Positions 1-7,290 of a stretch of DNA of 64,000 nt are shown here, piece after piece (the first letter of the stretch is position 1; each line of letters opens with the position of its first letter). The stretch spans positions 186,001 through 250,000 of the forward strand of contig NZ_JASGBP010000004.1 in assembly GCF_030053345.1 (NCBI RefSeq), in the 5' to 3' direction. A model generated the notes under the pieces. That model was given only the letters and a program-made list of their open reading frames with translations, did not search any database and had not been told where the DNA came from. This stretch comes from Flavobacterium sedimenticola. GTDB taxonomy: Bacteria; Bacteroidota; Bacteroidia; Flavobacteriales; Flavobacteriaceae. A program made the translations under genes and the position numbers.

Positions 1-371
1 ATGGTTCCTAAATACACGTCTTGTACAATAGTTTCGAAGTCTTCGTGTTCCGGATCGGTACAGTACAGTTTTAATCGGGCTTTTAAAGGCACACTGTACG
101 TTAAACCTCTTTCGATACACTCTTGAATGGTGTAACGCGGAGGGTCGACAAAGTAATCTAAGAACTCTAATACAAATTGGTTTCTTGTATCAGTAATTGG
201 AAAGTTTTCCATGAAGGTGTTGTAAAGCCCTTCGTTGCCTCTCTCATCAGATTTGGTTTCCAATTGGAAGAAATCTTTAAAAGATTTTACCTGAACATCC
301 AAGAAGTCGGGATATTGAGGAATGTTTTTAGTAGAGGCAAAATTCAATCTTTCAGTCTGATTTGTTATCAT
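1..371 (-). CDS. rpoB: RNA polymerase beta subunit, N-terminal fragment
   Basis: The first 123 codons of the RNA polymerase beta subunit; the gene runs off the left edge of the window. The start ATG at 369-371 gives [13 protein letters not shown] and continues through [12 protein letters not shown] and [25 protein letters not shown], a typical Flavobacterium RpoB N-terminus (protrusion/beta-1 region, where rifampicin-contacting residues come later). It lies downstream of rplL in the conserved rplKAJL-rpoBC order. About 270 bp containing a strong hairpin separate it from rplL, so its level is probably set by partial termination there. The identification is secure from the protein sequence; the true 3' end is not visible. 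Confidence 0.97.
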   Translation of the reverse strand, partial: MITNQTERLNFASTKNIPQYPDFLDVQVKSFKDFFQLETKSDERGNEGLYNTFMENFPITDTRNQFVLEFLDYFVDPPRYTIQECIERGLTYSVPLKARLKLYCTDPEHEDFETIVQDVYLGT

Positions 372-580
372 CAATGGACAAAATTTTGATTTTAAAAAAG
401 TAATTTTTGTGTGAGAGCACACTTATTGATTTCTACTTTCCTTTTATAAATAATCAATACCTCTTTAAAAATAAACCAGGAAAATAGTTTGTTTTTTTCT
501 TCGTATTGACTAAGCAATTTTTCGTTTTGTAAACGAGTGGTGATAATAAAACTGAATATAATTTTATTATACGAAAAATG

Positions 581-616
581 GTTTAGGCCCTTGGACGCAT
601 TGTCCAAGGCCTAAAC
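581..616 (-). terminator. Hairpin in the rplL-rpoB intergenic region (attenuator candidate)
   Basis: The arms GTTTAGGCC+TTGGAC and GTCCAA+GGCCTAAAC pair over 15 bp with a single unpaired C and a 5-nt loop. On the minus strand the stem is followed by CATTTTTCG, a short T-run. It sits after the rplL stop and before rpoB, where many bacteria have a partial terminator that lowers rpoBC expression relative to the ribosomal proteins. The structure is seen directly; the attenuation role is inferred from position. The rest of 372-639 shows nothing convincing. Confidence 0.75.
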
Positions 617-639
617 CTAGTTCTAAAACCGGTGTTGGA

Positions 640-1014
640 TTATTTTAACTCAACAACAGCTCCAGCTTCTTCTAAAGATTTTTTCAAACCTTCAGCTTCT
701 GCTTTAGAAACTCCTTCTTTGATGTTAGCAGGTGCACCATCAACGATGTCTTTTGCTTCTTTAAGACCTAAACCTGTAAGTTCTTTTACAGCTTTAACTA
801 CTGCCAATTTAGAAGCACCAGCATCTTTCAATACTACTGTGAATTCAGTTTGCTCTTCAGCAGCCTCTCCTCCACCGGCTCCACCGGCAGCAACTACTAC
901 AGCTGCAGCAGCTGGTTCGATACCATACTCATCTTTTAATATTGTAGCTAAATCATTAACTTCTTTTACAGTTAAGTTAACTAATTGTTCTGCGAATTGT
1001 TTCAAATCTGCCAT
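640..1014 (-). CDS. rplL: 50S ribosomal protein L7/L12
   Basis: 124-aa bL12 stalk protein, the dimeric factor-recruiting component of the large subunit that binds L10. The N-terminal dimerisation helix ([26 protein letters not shown]) is followed by an Ala/Gly-rich hinge at about residues 35-50, then the C-terminal domain with [24 protein letters not shown], the elongation-factor contact surface. The length is normal for the family. It is last of the four ribosomal genes before rpoB and follows rplJ by about 50 bp. Confidence 0.98.
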   Translation of the reverse strand: MADLKQFAEQLVNLTVKEVNDLATILKDEYGIEPAAAAVVVAAGGAGGGEAAEEQTEFTVVLKDAGASKLAVVKAVKELTGLGLKEAKDIVDGAPANIKEGVSKAEAEGLKKSLEEAGAVVELK

Positions 1015-1067
1015 TTTTTCTATCGTTTAAAATGTTCTTTTAATATTTATTTTTTAGTCTGCTCTAA

Positions 1068-1568
1068 TTATTCTGCTGCTTCACCTTTTTGTTCCGCGTT
1101 GTTCAACAAAGCCGAAAGGATACGTTTAGCAGGGGATTGAAGTAATCCGATGATTTCACCGATAACTTCTTCTTTAGATTTAAGCGATGCTAAGCTGTCT
1201 AACAAGTTATCTCCGATGTAGATTTCTTGATTGATGTAAGCGCCTTTGAATACCGGTTTATCTGATTTCTTTCTGAAATCTTTGATAATTTTTGCTGGAG
1301 CGTTAGCGATTTCAGCAATGAATACGGAAGAGTTTCCTTTTAAAACTGACGGTAAGTCGCCGTAATCATTAGCAGAAGCTTCCATGGCTTTTTCAAGTAG
1401 GGTGTTTTTAACCACCTCTAATTTGATGCCGGCTTTGAAACAAGCTCTTCTCAAGTTAGATGTCGTTTCTGCATCCAATCCAGATGTATCTGCAATGTAA
1501 ATTACATTCGTATTAGCCAACTTTGCAGTTAAATCTTCTATCGCGATTGATTTTTCTTCTCTAGTCAT
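1068..1568 (-). CDS. rplJ: 50S ribosomal protein L10
   Basis: 166-aa uL10, which anchors L7/L12 dimers on the ribosome stalk base. Recognisable blocks are LTAKLANTNVIYIADTSGLDAE, KAGIKLEVVKNTLLEKAM and VFKGAYINQEIYIG, with a C-terminal helical tail that binds L12. It sits between rplA and rplL with only about 20 bp to rplA, so it is co-transcribed. There is no long leader in front of rplJ that could hold the classical L10-L12 autoregulatory structure; any such control would have to act on the short junction or further upstream. Confidence 0.97.
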   Translation of the reverse strand: MTREEKSIAIEDLTAKLANTNVIYIADTSGLDAETTSNLRRACFKAGIKLEVVKNTLLEKAMEASANDYGDLPSVLKGNSSVFIAEIANAPAKIIKDFRKKSDKPVFKGAYINQEIYIGDNLLDSLASLKSKEEVIGEIIGLLQSPAKRILSALLNNAEQKGEAAE

Positions 1569-1590
1569 AATAAAACTTTTTAACTACCAA

Positions 1591-2280
1591 TTATACTGCT
1601 TTAGGATCTAAGGCAATAGCAGGACTCATCGTACTAGACAAGTGGATAGACTTGATGTAAGTACCTTTAGCTGCAGTTGGTTTTAATTTGATTAATGTTT
1701 GAATAATTTCGTGAGCGTTATCTACAATTTTGTCGGCTTCGAAAGAGATTCTTCCGATACCCGCATGTACAATTCCGGTTTTATCAACTTTAAAGTCAAT
1801 TTTACCTGATTTTACTTCTTGTACTGCTTTACCAACTTCCATAGTAACGGTTCCGGTTTTAGGGTTTGGCATCAAACCTCTTGGACCTAACACACGTCCT
1901 AACGGACCTAGTTTACCCATAACAGCGGGCATGGTGATGATTACATCCACATCGGTCCAACCGTCTTTGATTTTTTGTAGATAGTCGTCTAAACCTACGT
2001 GGTCTGCACCAGCAGCTTTAGCTTCCGCTTCTTTATCCGGAGTAACAAGAGCCAAAACTCTAACGTCTTTACCGGTTCCGTGTGGTAACGTTACCACACC
2101 TCTTACCATTTGGTTTGCTTTTCTCGGATCTACTCCTAAACGAACAGCAATATCCACTGACTCATCAAATTTTGCAGAAGCAACTGTTTTCAATAAAGAT
2201 GAAGCATCTTTTAAGGAATACAATTTGTTTTTCTCAATCTTTGCTGCAGCCTCTTTTTGTTTTTTTGTCAATTTTGCCAT
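1591..2280 (-). CDS. rplA: 50S ribosomal protein L1
   Basis: 229-aa uL1, the mobile L1 stalk protein that binds 23S rRNA and helps release E-site tRNA. Visible family blocks are [29 protein letters not shown], the [25 protein letters not shown] region, and [17 protein letters not shown] near residue 165. The length is usual. It starts 3 bp after the rplK stop, typical of translational coupling in the rplK-rplA pair; in other bacteria L1 represses its own operon through a site near rplK. Confidence 0.98.
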   Translation of the reverse strand: MAKLTKKQKEAAAKIEKNKLYSLKDASSLLKTVASAKFDESVDIAVRLGVDPRKANQMVRGVVTLPHGTGKDVRVLALVTPDKEAEAKAAGADHVGLDDYLQKIKDGWTDVDVIITMPAVMGKLGPLGRVLGPRGLMPNPKTGTVTMEVGKAVQEVKSGKIDFKVDKTGIVHAGIGRISFEADKIVDNAHEIIQTLIKLKPTAAKGTYIKSIHLSSTMSPAIALDPKAV

Positions 2281-2283
2281 GTC

Positions 2284-2730
2284 TTATCCTTTGTTTAGAG
2301 GAGAATCTCCAGTTACAGTTAATCCCATTGATCTAGCTGTTCCAGCAACCATGCTCATAGCAGATTCGATAGTGAATGCATTTAAATCTGGCATTTTGTC
2401 CTCGGCAATCGTTTTGATTTGGTCCCATGATACGTTACCAACTTTACGACGATTAGGCTCTCCGGAACCGGATTTAATTTTAGCAGCATCCAATAACTGA
2501 ATTGCAGCAGGTGGAGTTTTCACGACAAAATCGAACGATTTGTCTTTGTACACGGTAATTTGTACCGGTAACACTTTGCCGGGTTGATCTTGGGTTCTGG
2601 CATTAAATTGCTTACAGAATTCCATGATATTAACCCCAGCAGCTCCCAAAGCAGGTCCAACCGGTGGCGACGGGTTCGCAGCACCTCCCTTAACTTGTAG
2701 TTTAACTACTTTACTAATTTCTTTAGCCAT
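2284..2730 (-). CDS. rplK: 50S ribosomal protein L11
   Basis: 148-aa uL11, which binds the GTPase-associated region of 23S rRNA and, in other bacteria, is needed for RelA activation. The N-terminal [36 protein letters not shown] block holds the thiopeptide-contacting prolines, and the C-terminal domain [21 protein letters not shown] contacts rRNA. It is about 70 bp downstream of nusG in the secE-nusG-rplKAJL-rpoB order. Confidence 0.98.
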   Translation of the reverse strand: MAKEISKVVKLQVKGGAANPSPPVGPALGAAGVNIMEFCKQFNARTQDQPGKVLPVQITVYKDKSFDFVVKTPPAAIQLLDAAKIKSGSGEPNRRKVGNVSWDQIKTIAEDKMPDLNAFTIESAMSMVAGTARSMGLTVTGDSPLNKG

Positions 2731-2798
2731 TTCTTAAAAAATTTTGCATCTCTCAATTGGAAGCGATTGACGCGGGTTATAATATATGTAACAAAAAA

Positions 2799-3350
2799 TT
2801 ATACTTTTTCAACTTGCATAAAGCTCAATTCCAATGGTGTTTTTCTTCCGAAAATTTTCACCATCACTTCCAGCTTACGCTTTTCTTCATTGATTTTATC
2901 AATGGTTCCGTTGAAGCCATTGAAAGGACCATCAATTACCTTAATGGTTTCACCTACGTTGAACGGGATATTTTGGGTATCGGTATTAACCGCCAATTCG
3001 TCCACTTTTCCAAGCATTCTGTTAACTTCAGACAAACGCAAAGGCACCGGATCACCACCTTTAACTTCTCCTAAGAAACCAATCACACCGGTGATTGACT
3101 TAATAATATGAGGTATCTCACCAACCAAATTAGCTTCAATCATGACATAGCCGGGAAAGTATACTTTATCCTTAGCTATCTTTTTCCCGTCACGCACTTG
3201 CACCACTTTTTCAGTCGGAACCAATACTTGAGAGATATAATCTGACATGCCCAAACGGTTAATTTCAGTCTCGATATAAGCTTTTACCTTATTTTCTTGA
3301 CCACTTACCGCTCTTACCACATACCATTTTTTTACATTAATATCAGCCAT
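2799..3350 (-). CDS. nusG: Transcription termination/antitermination factor NusG
   Basis: 183-aa NusG. The NGN domain (KWYVVRAVSGQENKVKAYIE, then VYFPGYVMIEANL) binds the RNA polymerase clamp. The C-terminal KOW domain carries VGETIKVIDGPFNGFNGTIDKIN at about residues 133-155, which contacts Rho or ribosomal protein S10 in the characterised proteins. It is preceded by secE with a 10-bp gap, the standard secE-nusG pairing. Length and motifs are ordinary, and it is distinct from capsule-type NusG paralogues because of its genomic place. Confidence 0.97.
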   Translation of the reverse strand: MADINVKKWYVVRAVSGQENKVKAYIETEINRLGMSDYISQVLVPTEKVVQVRDGKKIAKDKVYFPGYVMIEANLVGEIPHIIKSITGVIGFLGEVKGGDPVPLRLSEVNRMLGKVDELAVNTDTQNIPFNVGETIKVIDGPFNGFNGTIDKINEEKRKLEVMVKIFGRKTPLELSFMQVEKV

Positions 3351-3360
3351 TTCAGAAAAA

Positions 3361-3558
3361 TTATGGTTTTAATAACTTAAAGAATCCGGCAATCACTTTT
3401 GCACAAGATTCATCAACACCCCAAGTTACCAAGGCTAGAACAATTGAAAACACCGCCACAATAATAGTGTACTTTTGAACTTCAGCCCATTCCGGCCAAG
3501 TCACGTTAGATTTCAACTCTTCAAACGCTTCTGATATATAATTAACAATTTTTGCCAT
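3361..3558 (-). CDS. secE: Preprotein translocase subunit SecE
   Basis: 65-aa single-spanning SecE of the short form common outside Gammaproteobacteria. A short amphipathic helix (YISEAFEELKSNVTWPEWAEVQK) with the conserved NVTWP turn precedes one membrane span (YTIIVAVFSIVLALVTWGV, residues about 30-48). It clamps SecY in the inner-membrane translocon. It is located between tRNA-Trp and nusG, the usual position. Confidence is high despite the small size because of the motif and context. Confidence 0.95.
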   Translation of the reverse strand: MAKIVNYISEAFEELKSNVTWPEWAEVQKYTIIVAVFSIVLALVTWGVDESCAKVIAGFFKLLKP

Positions 3559-3574
3559 TGTAAATATTTTTTTG

Positions 3575-3645
3575 CACGGGCGGGAGGATTCGAACCACCA
3601 TCAACGGTTTTGGAGACCGCTATTCTACCCTTGAACTACGCCCGT
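3575..3645 (-). tRNA. trnW: tRNA-Trp (CCA)
   Basis: The minus strand folds into a cloverleaf: acceptor ACGGGCG pairs with CGCCCGT, the anticodon stem GCGGT/ACCGT holds loop CTCCAAA (anticodon CCA), and the T-arm contains GGTTCGAATCC. The 3' CCA is not encoded (GCAAA follows the acceptor). It lies just upstream of secE, as in many Bacteroidetes, and just downstream of the tuf hairpin. Confidence 0.96.
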
Positions 3646-3656
3646 TTCATTAAAAA

Positions 3657-3687
3657 CCAGTGTCGTCTGTATAGACGACGACACTGG
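3657..3687 (-). terminator. Hairpin after tuf
   Basis: Arms CCAGTGTCGTC and GACGACACTGG pair perfectly over 11 bp with a 9-nt loop and are followed on the minus strand by TTTTTAATG. It is placed 23 bp after the tuf stop and about 10 bp before mature tRNA-Trp. I see no good promoter between it and tRNA-Trp, so it may be a leaky terminator or a processing structure that still lets secE-nusG be read from the tuf transcript. Confidence 0.75.
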
Positions 3688-3709
3688 AATTATTATTTGA
3701 ATTAGATAA

Positions 3710-4897
3710 TTAGTCTAAAATTTCAGTTACCTGACCAGCACCAACTGTTCTACCACCCTCACGGATAGCGAAACGTAAACCTACGTTTAATGCAATTGGG
3801 CTCAACAATTCAACTGAAATCGTTAAGTTATCACCCGGCATTACCATTTCTACACCAGCAGGTAATGAAATGATACCCGTTACGTCGGTTGTACGAACGT
3901 AAAATTGCGGACGATAGTTATTGTGGAATGGAGTGTGACGTCCACCTTCTTCTTTTTTCAAGATATACACCTCAGCTTTGAATTTAGCGTGTGGTTTTAC
4001 TGAACCTGGTTTACAGATTACCATTCCACGACGGATATCAGCTTTGTCAATACCTCTCAACAACAAACCTACGTTGTCACCGGCTTCACCACGGTCAAGG
4101 ATTTTACGGAACATCTCAACTCCAGTAATTGTAGAAGTCAATTTGTCAGCACCCATACCAATGATTTCAACAGGATCTCCAGTGTTAGCCACACCAGTTT
4201 CGATACGACCTGTAGCTACAGTTCCACGACCAGTGATTGTAAACACGTCCTCAACAGGCATCAAGAATGGCTTAGCGTTGTCACGTACCGGCTCTTCAAT
4301 CCAGTTATCAACAGCCTCCATCAATTCGATGATTTTAGGAACCCAAGCCGGATCATTGTTCAATCCACCCAAAGCAGAACCTTGGATTACCGGACCGTTA
4401 TCTCCATCATATTCGTAGAAAGACAATAAGTCTCTGATTTCCATTTCTACCAACTCTAATAATTCCGCATCATCAACCATATCCACTTTGTTCATGAATA
4501 CAACGATTCTTGGAATACCTACCTGACGTCCTAAAAGGATGTGCTCACGAGTTTGTGGCATCGGACCATCTGTAGCAGCAACTACCAAAATAGCACCGTC
4601 CATTTGAGCAGCACCGGTAACCATGTTCTTAACGTAATCCGCGTGACCTGGACAGTCAACGTGAGCGTAGTGACGGTTAGCAGTTTCATACTCTACGTGT
4701 GAAGTATTGATAGTAATACCTCTTTCTTTTTCTTCCGGAGCGTTATCAATTTGATCAAATGATTTCGCTTGACAATAACCTGCATCAGACAATACTTTAG
4801 TGATTGCAGCAGTTAAAGTAGTTTTTCCGTGATCTACGTGACCAATAGTACCTATGTTAAGGTGTGGCTTGGTACGACTAAAATTCTCTTTTGCCAT
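3710..4897 (-). CDS. tuf: Translation elongation factor Tu
   Basis: 395-aa GTPase that delivers aminoacyl-tRNA to the ribosome. G-domain motifs are all present: G1 GHVDHGKT at residues 19-26, G3 DCPGH at 81-85, G4 NKVD at 136-139 and G5 GSAL at 173-176. Domain 2 carries [13 protein letters not shown] and domain 3 ends in [10 protein letters not shown]. It is preceded by a three-tRNA cluster and followed by tRNA-Trp and secE, an arrangement shared with other Bacteroidetes. The effector-loop region reads [10 protein letters not shown], as expected for a true EF-Tu rather than SelB. Confidence 0.98.
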   Translation of the reverse strand: MAKENFSRTKPHLNIGTIGHVDHGKTTLTAAITKVLSDAGYCQAKSFDQIDNAPEEKERGITINTSHVEYETANRHYAHVDCPGHADYVKNMVTGAAQMDGAILVVAATDGPMPQTREHILLGRQVGIPRIVVFMNKVDMVDDAELLELVEMEIRDLLSFYEYDGDNGPVIQGSALGGLNNDPAWVPKIIELMEAVDNWIEEPVRDNAKPFLMPVEDVFTITGRGTVATGRIETGVANTGDPVEIIGMGADKLTSTITGVEMFRKILDRGEAGDNVGLLLRGIDKADIRRGMVICKPGSVKPHAKFKAEVYILKKEEGGRHTPFHNNYRPQFYVRTTDVTGIISLPAGVEMVMPGDNLTISVELLSPIALNVGLRFAIREGGRTVGAGQVTEILD

Positions 4898-4952
4898 TTT
4901 ACTTAATTTTTAATCTTAGTTTATATATTAGTGTTCAAATTTTACAAATTTG

Positions 4953-5024
4953 AGCCAATGACGGGATTTGAACCCGTGACCTCTTCCTTACCAAGGAAGC
5001 ACTCTACCCCTGAGCTACACCGGC
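4953..5024 (-). tRNA. trnT: tRNA-Thr (GGT)
   Basis: The minus strand forms a cloverleaf with acceptor GCCGGTG/CATTGGC (two G-U pairs), anticodon stem CTTCC/GGAAG with loop TTGGTAA (anticodon GGT) and T-arm GGGTTCAAATCCC. It is the tRNA nearest tuf, about 55 bp upstream, and is probably excised from a tRNA-tuf transcript. Confidence 0.96.
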
Positions 5025-5137
5025 TTGTGTGTTCAGAAGTTTAGACCTCAGAATTCAGAAACCTCTAAACCCCTATTTCTAAATTCCGATTGAATTACCG
5101 CCTTTAGGCGATGATTCTGATAAGGCGTTGCCTTATC

Positions 5138-5200
5138 CAAAGTTTTTAAATTTCATTTCTCGAAAGCGAACTTTTCCGAAAATGCCTTTCAAAAACTTTG
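5138..5200 (-). repeat. Inverted repeat in the tRNA-Thr/tRNA-Tyr spacer
   Basis: The 176-bp spacer between tRNA-Thr(GGT) and tRNA-Tyr contains a perfect 8-bp hairpin GATAAGGC-GTT-GCCTTATC (5119-5137) and then a 10-bp inverted repeat CAAAGTTTTT (5138-5147) with AAAAACTTTG (5191-5200) that ends exactly at the tRNA-Tyr 3' end. No reading frame is evident. It may be a processing structure; its function is unknown. Confidence 0.55.
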
Positions 5201-5282
<82 letters not shown>

Positions 5283-5317
5283 TTAACCTTTTTGTTTTCA
5301 ATATTCTAAAGAACTTG

Positions 5318-5391
5318 AGCCGATAGAGGGACTCGAACCCACGACCTGCTGATTACAAATCAGCTGCTCTAGCCAGCTGAGCTACACCGGC
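5318..5391 (-). tRNA. trnT: tRNA-Thr (TGT)
   Basis: The minus-strand cloverleaf has acceptor GCCGGTG/TATCGGC, anticodon stem GCTGA/TCAGC with loop TTTGTAA (anticodon TGT) and T-arm GTGGGTTCGAGTCCC. It is the first tRNA of the cluster, directly downstream of the candidate promoter at 5427-5455. Confidence 0.96.
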
Positions 5392-5396
5392 AACAA

Positions 5397-5425
5397 TAAA
5401 AAAAGTCCGCTATTTCTAACGGACT
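5397..5425 (-). terminator. Terminator of hpf overlapping the tRNA promoter
   Basis: On the minus strand AGTCCG/CGGACT closes a loop and is followed by seven T residues, ending 6 bp before tRNA-Thr(TGT). It is a good intrinsic terminator for xerC-hpf. However, the promoter -7 box (5427-5434) lies immediately upstream of the stem, so a transcript started there would begin in or at the hairpin. Confidence 0.7.
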
Positions 5426-5426
5426 G

Positions 5427-5455
5427 CAAATGTAGGCATTTTATCTTTTAATCAA
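5427..5455 (-). promoter_or_regulatory. Promoter of the tRNA-tuf unit
   Basis: The minus strand shows TTG (5453-5455), an 18-bp spacer, and TACATTTG (5427-5434), matching the Bacteroidetes housekeeping promoter TTG/TAnnTTTG. It is placed to start transcription roughly 30 nt before tRNA-Thr(TGT). The match is seen directly; activity is inferred. Confidence 0.65.
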
Positions 5456-5479
5456 AACATTTTTAGAAAAATTTTTCTG

Positions 5480-5782
5480 TTAGATGTGCGTTCTGATTTT
5501 TTCCTTTCTTTTTACTAATAATCTTTCCAACGATTCCGACGATAACTCCACTGCTTCCTCAAATGTTTTACATTGTTTTTTCACCATAAAATCATCTCCG
5601 GGTACGTGAATTTTCACCTCTACAATTTTATTTTCCTTCTCACTGGTATTGTCTACCTTTAAAAAAACATCTGACGAAACCACTCGGTCATAAAATTTTT
5701 CCAATTTATTGAGTCTTTCGTTGATAAAATCAACCAACTTTCTGTCGACAGTGAAGTTTACTGCATGAACATTTACCTTCAT
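5480..5782 (-). CDS. hpf: Ribosome hibernation-promoting factor, short form (HPF/RaiA)
   Basis: 100-aa protein of the sigma-54 modulation/S30EA family, which binds between ribosomal subunits in stationary phase and blocks tRNA and mRNA sites. Recognisable features are the N-terminal strand MKVNVHAVNFTVDRKLVDFINERLNKLEKFYD, the central KIVEVKIHVPGDDFMVKKQCKTFEEAV and a basic C-terminus LLVKRKEKIRTHI. It lacks the long C-terminal dimerisation domain of 100S-forming long HPF. It follows xerC by about 30 bp and ends before the hpf terminator. Confidence 0.9.
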   Translation of the reverse strand: MKVNVHAVNFTVDRKLVDFINERLNKLEKFYDRVVSSDVFLKVDNTSEKENKIVEVKIHVPGDDFMVKKQCKTFEEAVELSSESLERLLVKRKEKIRTHI

Positions 5783-5814
5783 AATTACATTTTTATAGAT
5801 TAAACATGGTCGAA

Positions 5815-6711
5815 CTATTGCTTGTTTCTGGGATGAGCCTCGCCGTAAACTTTTTTGAGTTCCGCTAAACTGCTGTGCGTGTAGACTTGGGTAGAAGCCA
5901 AACTCGAATGCCCCAATAGCTCTTTAACTGAATTAATATCCGCTCCGTTATTTAACAGGTGAGTCGCAAATGTATGGCGCAAAATATGCGGACTCTTTTT
6001 GACCTTCTCGGAGACATTACTAAAGTAATAATTTATTAAACGATACACAAACGAATCGTTCAATTTAACGCCTTTTAACAGTAGAAAAAAATAGTCTTTA
6101 TCGATAATGCTTGGTAATTGGGCTCTTTCCGACAGGTACAAAGCCATCTGATGTTGCACTATCGGTAAAATCGGAATAATGCGCTCCTTATTTCTTTTCC
6201 CCAACACTTTTATGGTACCTCCCGACAAATCCACATCGTGCATTTGTAAATGAATCAGTTCGGTTCTTCGGATTCCGGTGGTGTAAAACAAATCTACAAT
6301 CAACTTGTCGCGTACCCCCTCAAACCCTTCCGGATATACAATCTGATTCAATACCAAGTCGACTTCTTTTTCCGAAAAAGGAATCTGGATTTTTTTCGGC
6401 GACTTCAACGCCTTATGTTTCAATAGCGGACTGGCCGTGATATGTCCCGTTTTGAGCAAAAATTTGTAAAACGATTTTAACGAAGCGATTTTGCGGTTAA
6501 TACTGGCGTTCGAAATACCGTCATCCGAAAGCGCTACAATCCAAGCCCGAATCTGACTGTAATGTACCCTTGCCAAATCGGCATCATCAAACGCGGCACT
6601 CAAAAACGATTCAAAAAACAACAAATCATTCCCATAAGCGGTCGCCGTATGCCGAGAGTATTTTTTCTCCAACAACAAGTAGTCTAAAAATTTTTGCTTC
6701 AATGTATCCAT
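5815..6711 (-). CDS. xerC: Tyrosine recombinase XerC/XerD
   Basis: 298-aa site-specific recombinase likely to resolve chromosome dimers at dif. The N-terminal SAM-like core-binding domain (residues about 3-90) precedes the catalytic domain with the complete set R148 (TTGIRR), K172 (GKRNKER), H242-x-x-R245 (HILRHTFATHLL), H268 (LGHSSL) and Tyr277 (TQVYTH). The gene lies between rpsU and hpf as in many Bacteroidetes and is not flanked by integron or phage genes, so a housekeeping Xer role is more likely than a mobile integrase. Its ATG begins 7 bp after the rpsU terminator stem, inside the end of the T-run. C versus D identity cannot be settled here. Confidence 0.9.
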   Translation of the reverse strand: MDTLKQKFLDYLLLEKKYSRHTATAYGNDLLFFESFLSAAFDDADLARVHYSQIRAWIVALSDDGISNASINRKIASLKSFYKFLLKTGHITASPLLKHKALKSPKKIQIPFSEKEVDLVLNQIVYPEGFEGVRDKLIVDLFYTTGIRRTELIHLQMHDVDLSGGTIKVLGKRNKERIIPILPIVQHQMALYLSERAQLPSIIDKDYFFLLLKGVKLNDSFVYRLINYYFSNVSEKVKKSPHILRHTFATHLLNNGADINSVKELLGHSSLASTQVYTHSSLAELKKVYGEAHPRNKQ

Positions 6712-6757
6712 AAAAAAACCGCGAGTATCAAAGTTAGTAAACTTTAATGACTCGCGG
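6712..6757 (-). terminator. rpsU terminator abutting the xerC start codon
   Basis: Arms CCGCGAGT and ACTCGCGG (6719-6726 and 6750-6757), with an inner AAAGTT/AACTTT pairing, are followed on the minus strand by TTTTTTT and then immediately by ATG of xerC. It is a canonical intrinsic terminator for rpsU. With no gap for a separate promoter, xerC is probably expressed only by read-through. Confidence 0.85.
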
Positions 6758-6780
6758 CAGTATCTTTAGGTCGAATTTAA

Positions 6781-6975
6781 CTATCCTTCCAAATTGTCTC
6801 TTAAGGTTTGAATATATTGAGCTTTCTGAATCTGAGCTCTTCTCACCACCGATGGCTTAGTAAACGCCTGACGCGCTCTAAGTTGTCTTACGGTTCCGGT
6901 TTTATCGAATTTTCTCTTGTAGCGCTTTAATGCTCTATCAATGTTTTCTCCGTCTTTAATGGGTATAATCAACAT
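6781..6975 (-). CDS. rpsU: 30S ribosomal protein S21
   Basis: 64-aa bS21 (MLIIPIKDGENIDRALKRYKRKFDKTG, then the basic RQLRARQAFTKPSVVRRAQIQKAQY). In Bacteroidetes ribosomes bS21, with bS18 and bS6, sequesters the 16S 3' tail so that most mRNAs need no Shine-Dalgarno pairing. This gene has an exceptional 8-nt Shine-Dalgarno match (6984-6991), consistent with the reported autogenous control in which ribosomes lacking bS21 preferentially translate rpsU. It has its own promoter (7007-7036) and terminator (6712-6757), so it is a monocistronic unit with possible read-through into xerC. Confidence 0.97.
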   Translation of the reverse strand: MLIIPIKDGENIDRALKRYKRKFDKTGTVRQLRARQAFTKPSVVRRAQIQKAQYIQTLRDNLEG

Positions 6976-6983
6976 AATTTAGA

Positions 6984-6991
6984 CACCTCCT
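6984..6991 (-). promoter_or_regulatory. Strong Shine-Dalgarno sequence of rpsU
   Basis: AGGAGGTG on the minus strand is fully complementary to the anti-Shine-Dalgarno end of 16S rRNA (CACCUCCU), spaced 8 nt from the ATG. Neighbouring ribosomal genes show A-rich starts without such a match. In Bacteroidetes this is the recognised exception that supports bS21 autoregulation. Confidence 0.9.
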
Positions 6992-7006
6992 CTCATTTAG
7001 TGGGCG

Positions 7007-7036
7007 CAAAGATATAAATAATTATGACTCGAGCAA
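7007..7036 (-). promoter_or_regulatory. Promoter of rpsU
   Basis: The minus strand reads TTG (7034-7036), 19 bp, TATCTTTG (7007-7014), an exact Bacteroidetes -33/-7 promoter. The predicted leader is about 25 nt and carries the Shine-Dalgarno sequence. A 24-bp inverted repeat (7034-7057; arms CAAAACAAATT and AATTTGTTTTG) overlaps the -33 element and could be an operator or UP-like element. Confidence 0.75.
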
Positions 7037-7111
7037 AACAAATTAAAATTTGTTTTGAGAACAGGCGAAGCAATTTTGAATTGTAAATTACAAATTATTT
7101 TCATGGCGTGC

Positions 7112-7220
7112 CGGTGGCTACACCAACGTCCTTCAATCGGAAACTTCAACATAGCCACCGTCGGGCTGTACGTTGCAATCTTTTACTTCGCAAAAGGATT
7201 TCCACTTCCATCCCTCACGC
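7112..7220 (-). repeat. Dispersed structured repeat, copy A
   Basis: Read on the minus strand, this copy has GAGGGATGGAAGTGG, then AATCC-TTTT...AAAA-GATT, then GCAACGTACAGCCCGACGG. The core is 7154-7220; a 9-bp inverted repeat CGGTGGCTA (7112-7120)/TAGCCACCG (7152-7160) extends it on the far side. GGG and CCC can close an outer helix. It fills most of the space between the rpsU promoter and the acyl-CoA dehydrogenase terminator, with no credible gene. See copies at 14087, 24174, 38441, 41347 and 58649. Confidence 0.75.
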
Positions 7221-7244
7221 AAAAGAAAACAACAAGCAAAACAT

Positions 7245-7277
7245 AAAAGGGATAAGCCCTCTGAACTTATCCCTTTT
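7245..7277 (-). terminator. Terminator of the acyl-CoA dehydrogenase operon
   Basis: A perfect 12-bp stem, AAAAGGGATAAG with CTTATCCCTTTT, and a 9-nt loop lie 14 bp after the acyl-CoA dehydrogenase stop. The A-run and T-run flanks make it competent in both directions. Confidence 0.85.
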
Positions 7278-7290
7278 CCTTTATCTCTTG

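Noticed and set aside
392..607. 71-codon ORF on the minus strand between rplL and rpoB
   Set aside because: It starts inside the intergenic hairpin, has no family resemblance and AT-driven composition; a leader or attenuator region is more likely.
5815..6711. xerC-like gene as a phage or integron integrase
   Set aside because: The neighbours are core translation genes and no attachment-site repeats or mobile genes are seen; housekeeping Xer is the better call.
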